NCBI RefSeq assembly: GCF_002904165.1 | Contig: NZ_CVTD020000008.1 | Coordinates: forward strand, 310,001-374,000 | Direction: 5' to 3' | Length of the DNA stretch: 64,000 nucleotides | Source of the DNA: Herbinix hemicellulosilytica | GTDB taxonomy: Bacteria; Bacillota; Clostridia; Lachnospirales; Lachnospiraceae | In this document: in pieces, positions 62,793-64,000 of the stretch | Numbering within the stretch: position 1 is the first letter of the stretch | How the letters are laid out: each line of letters starts with the position of its first letter | Made by a program: the position numbers and the translations under genes | Notes under the pieces: model-generated | Database searches by the model: none | What the model was told of the DNA's origin: nothing | What the model saw: only the letters and a program-made list of their open reading frames with translations

Positions 62793-64000
62793 CTATTGAG
62801 CCTTATTCATGTTCTGTACTGCCGTTGACAGCATAAGTTTCAGGCGGTTTAACTGGTTAACTTCGCTGGCGCCGGGGTCATAATCGATTGCTACTATATT
62901 TGCCTCGGGATGACGACGCCTTATTTCTTTTATTACGCCCTTGCCCACAATATGATTAGGCAGGCAGGCAAAGGGCTGGGTGCATACTATATTGTAAACT
63001 CCGGAATGGATAAGTTCCATCATTTCTCCCGTTAAAAACCAGCCTTCCCCGGTCTGGTTACCGACAGAGACGATGTCCTCGGCGTACTTTGCCAGCTTCT
63101 TTATGTGTACGGGAGGATCAAAGCGTTTGCTCTTTTTAAATGCTTTTACGGCTTCTTTGCGCATTTGCTCCAGCGCCCATATGACTATATTTGAAATATG
63201 GGCGGAAACTTTTCTTTTTCCGAGATATCTGGCTTTAAAATTATTGTTGTATGCGCAATATAACAAGAAGTCCATTAAGTCGGGGACAACCGCTTCGGCT
63301 CCGTCCGCTTCCAAAAGCTCTACCAGATAGTTGTTGGCGGCGGGAGAAAATTTTACAAGAATTTCACCTACAACACCCACTTTGGGTTTCTTCATATCTT
63401 CGTAAATAGGAAGGTTATCAAAATCGCGTATAATGCCTCTTACGTTCTTCTTAAATTCTCTCCATTTGCCTTTCTTAAGGCTTTCTATACAGATATCCCG
63501 CCATTTTGCATGCAGGGCATTGGCTGACCCGGGAACTTTTTCATAAGGCCTGGTTTTATATAGTACCCTCATGAAAATGTCACCGTATACCAAAGCCTGC
63601 ATAGCTGTAATAAGCAGTTTAGGGGTTATTTTTAATCCCGGATTCTTTTCAAGGCCTGCGGCACTTAATGATATAACAGGTATATGGGACATTCCGGCCT
63701 TATTTAAGGCACGGCGGATAAATCCGATATAGTTGGTTGCACGGCACCCGCCGCCGGTCTGGGTGATAATTATGGCAACCTTGTTTAAATCATATTTGCC
63801 TGAAAGCAATGCATCCATAATCTGGCCTACAACAATAAGAGACGGATAACAAGCATCATTGTTGACATACTGAAGGCCGACATTTACAGCACGGCGGTTG
63901 TCGTTGGGAAGGACCACTATATTGTAGCCGCCGCTTCTTAAGGCAGGTTCAAGCAGTTCAAAATGAATAGGAGACATCTGCGGTGCCAATATAGTGTAAC
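62793..64000 (-). CDS. 2-hydroxyacyl-CoA dehydratase activase-related protein, C-terminal part (partial)
   Basis: The frame is open to the window edge (a TTG at 63989 is internal: the codons before it, reading Y-T-I, continue the frame), so about 400 C-terminal residues are seen. They match the C-terminal region of the very large clostridial acyl-CoA dehydratase activase/DUF2229 proteins: PQMSPIHFELLEPALRSGGY, the NDACYPSLIVVGQIMDAL cysteine region, ITQTGGGCRATNYIGFIRRALNKAG, VGVVGEILVKF, and a CTQPFACLPNHIVGKGVIKEIRR cysteine site. The N-terminal ASKHA-type ATPase domain lies outside. Members are thought to use ATP and an iron-sulfur site for low-potential electron transfer; the true substrate is unknown. 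Confidence 0.82.
   Translation of the reverse strand, partial: YTILAPQMSPIHFELLEPALRSGGYNIVVLPNDNRRAVNVGLQYVNNDACYPSLIVVGQIMDALLSGKYDLNKVAIIITQTGGGCRATNYIGFIRRALNKAGMSHIPVISLSAAGLEKNPGLKITPKLLITAMQALVYGDIFMRVLYKTRPYEKVPGSANALHAKWRDICIESLKKGKWREFKKNVRGIIRDFDNLPIYEDMKKPKVGVVGEILVKFSPAANNYLVELLEADGAEAVVPDLMDFLLYCAYNNNFKARYLGKRKVSAHISNIVIWALEQMRKEAVKAFKKSKRFDPPVHIKKLAKYAEDIVSVGNQTGEGWFLTGEMMELIHSGVYNIVCTQPFACLPNHIVGKGVIKEIRRRHPEANIVAIDYDPGASEVNQLNRLKLMLSTAVQNMNKAQ

Noticed and set aside
1-64000. CRISPR arrays, rRNA genes and ordinary tRNA genes
   Set aside because: No regularly spaced direct repeats, rRNA signatures or tRNA cloverleaves were noticed apart from the tRNA-like part of ssrA; a full tRNA scan could not be run.

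Overview
The window comes from an AT-rich, endospore-forming, anaerobic Firmicute, most likely a clostridium of the Lachnospiraceae type. The evidence is strong AGGAGG-type ribosome binding sites with TTG/GTG starts, recN-spoIVB-spo0A order, a split iron-sulfur L-serine dehydratase, a Trp T-box leader, a secG-rnr-smpB-ssrA block, and a tmRNA tag ending in AAA.

Layout. 1-493 is the 5' part of an RlmI-like rRNA methyltransferase (minus strand, leaves the window). 967-10327 holds a conserved unknown protein, an MFS permease, a VanW/G5 wall protein, a MATE exporter and a 1263-residue surface protein made of BIG2 Ig-like repeats. 10598-16822 is recN-spoIVB-spo0A, interrupted by a complete IS1380-type element (14147-15804) with 14-bp terminal inverted repeats and a 5-bp target duplication. 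The element separates spo0A from a promoter with an adjacent Spo0A box. 17123-24304 holds a Na/Pi cotransporter and the lower glycolysis genes gap-pgk-tpiA-gpmI followed by secG. 24751-27857 is rnr-smpB-ssrA. 28138-29703 is sdaAB-sdaAA. On the minus strand, 29808-34355 is trpEGDCF behind a Trp T-box; there is no trpBA, and TrpG has lost its catalytic Cys and His.

35192-57551 is the most unusual part. It is a long, tightly coupled plus-strand cluster resembling a Tad/Flp (type IVc) pilus or secretion system: three ParA/TadZ-like proteins without a normal P-loop, a CpaB/RcpC-like SAF protein, a membrane-anchored CpaF-type ATPase and a double-length TadB/TadC-like platform protein. These are followed by three small pilin-like paralogues, two very large pilin-like proteins that carry Ig domains alternating with Cys4 or Cys3His zinc knuckles, a protein with an Ada-like zinc motif, an M50-type intramembrane protease, an SLH-like exported protein and a 1446-residue surface protein. 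No prepilin peptidase and no secretin gene is present in the window. Presumably the ATPase and platform assemble the pilin-like proteins, with the giant ones displayed as adhesins, but this is inference.

58080-64000 returns to ordinary genes: a DUF4177 protein, a stand-alone CheW, an acidic zinc-ribbon membrane protein, hisF, ung, and (minus strand, partial) a large 2-hydroxyacyl-CoA dehydratase activase-related protein.

A palindromic intergenic repeat occurs three times (16894, 24363, 57612), each time downstream of a gene, and may be a dispersed repeat family of this genome.
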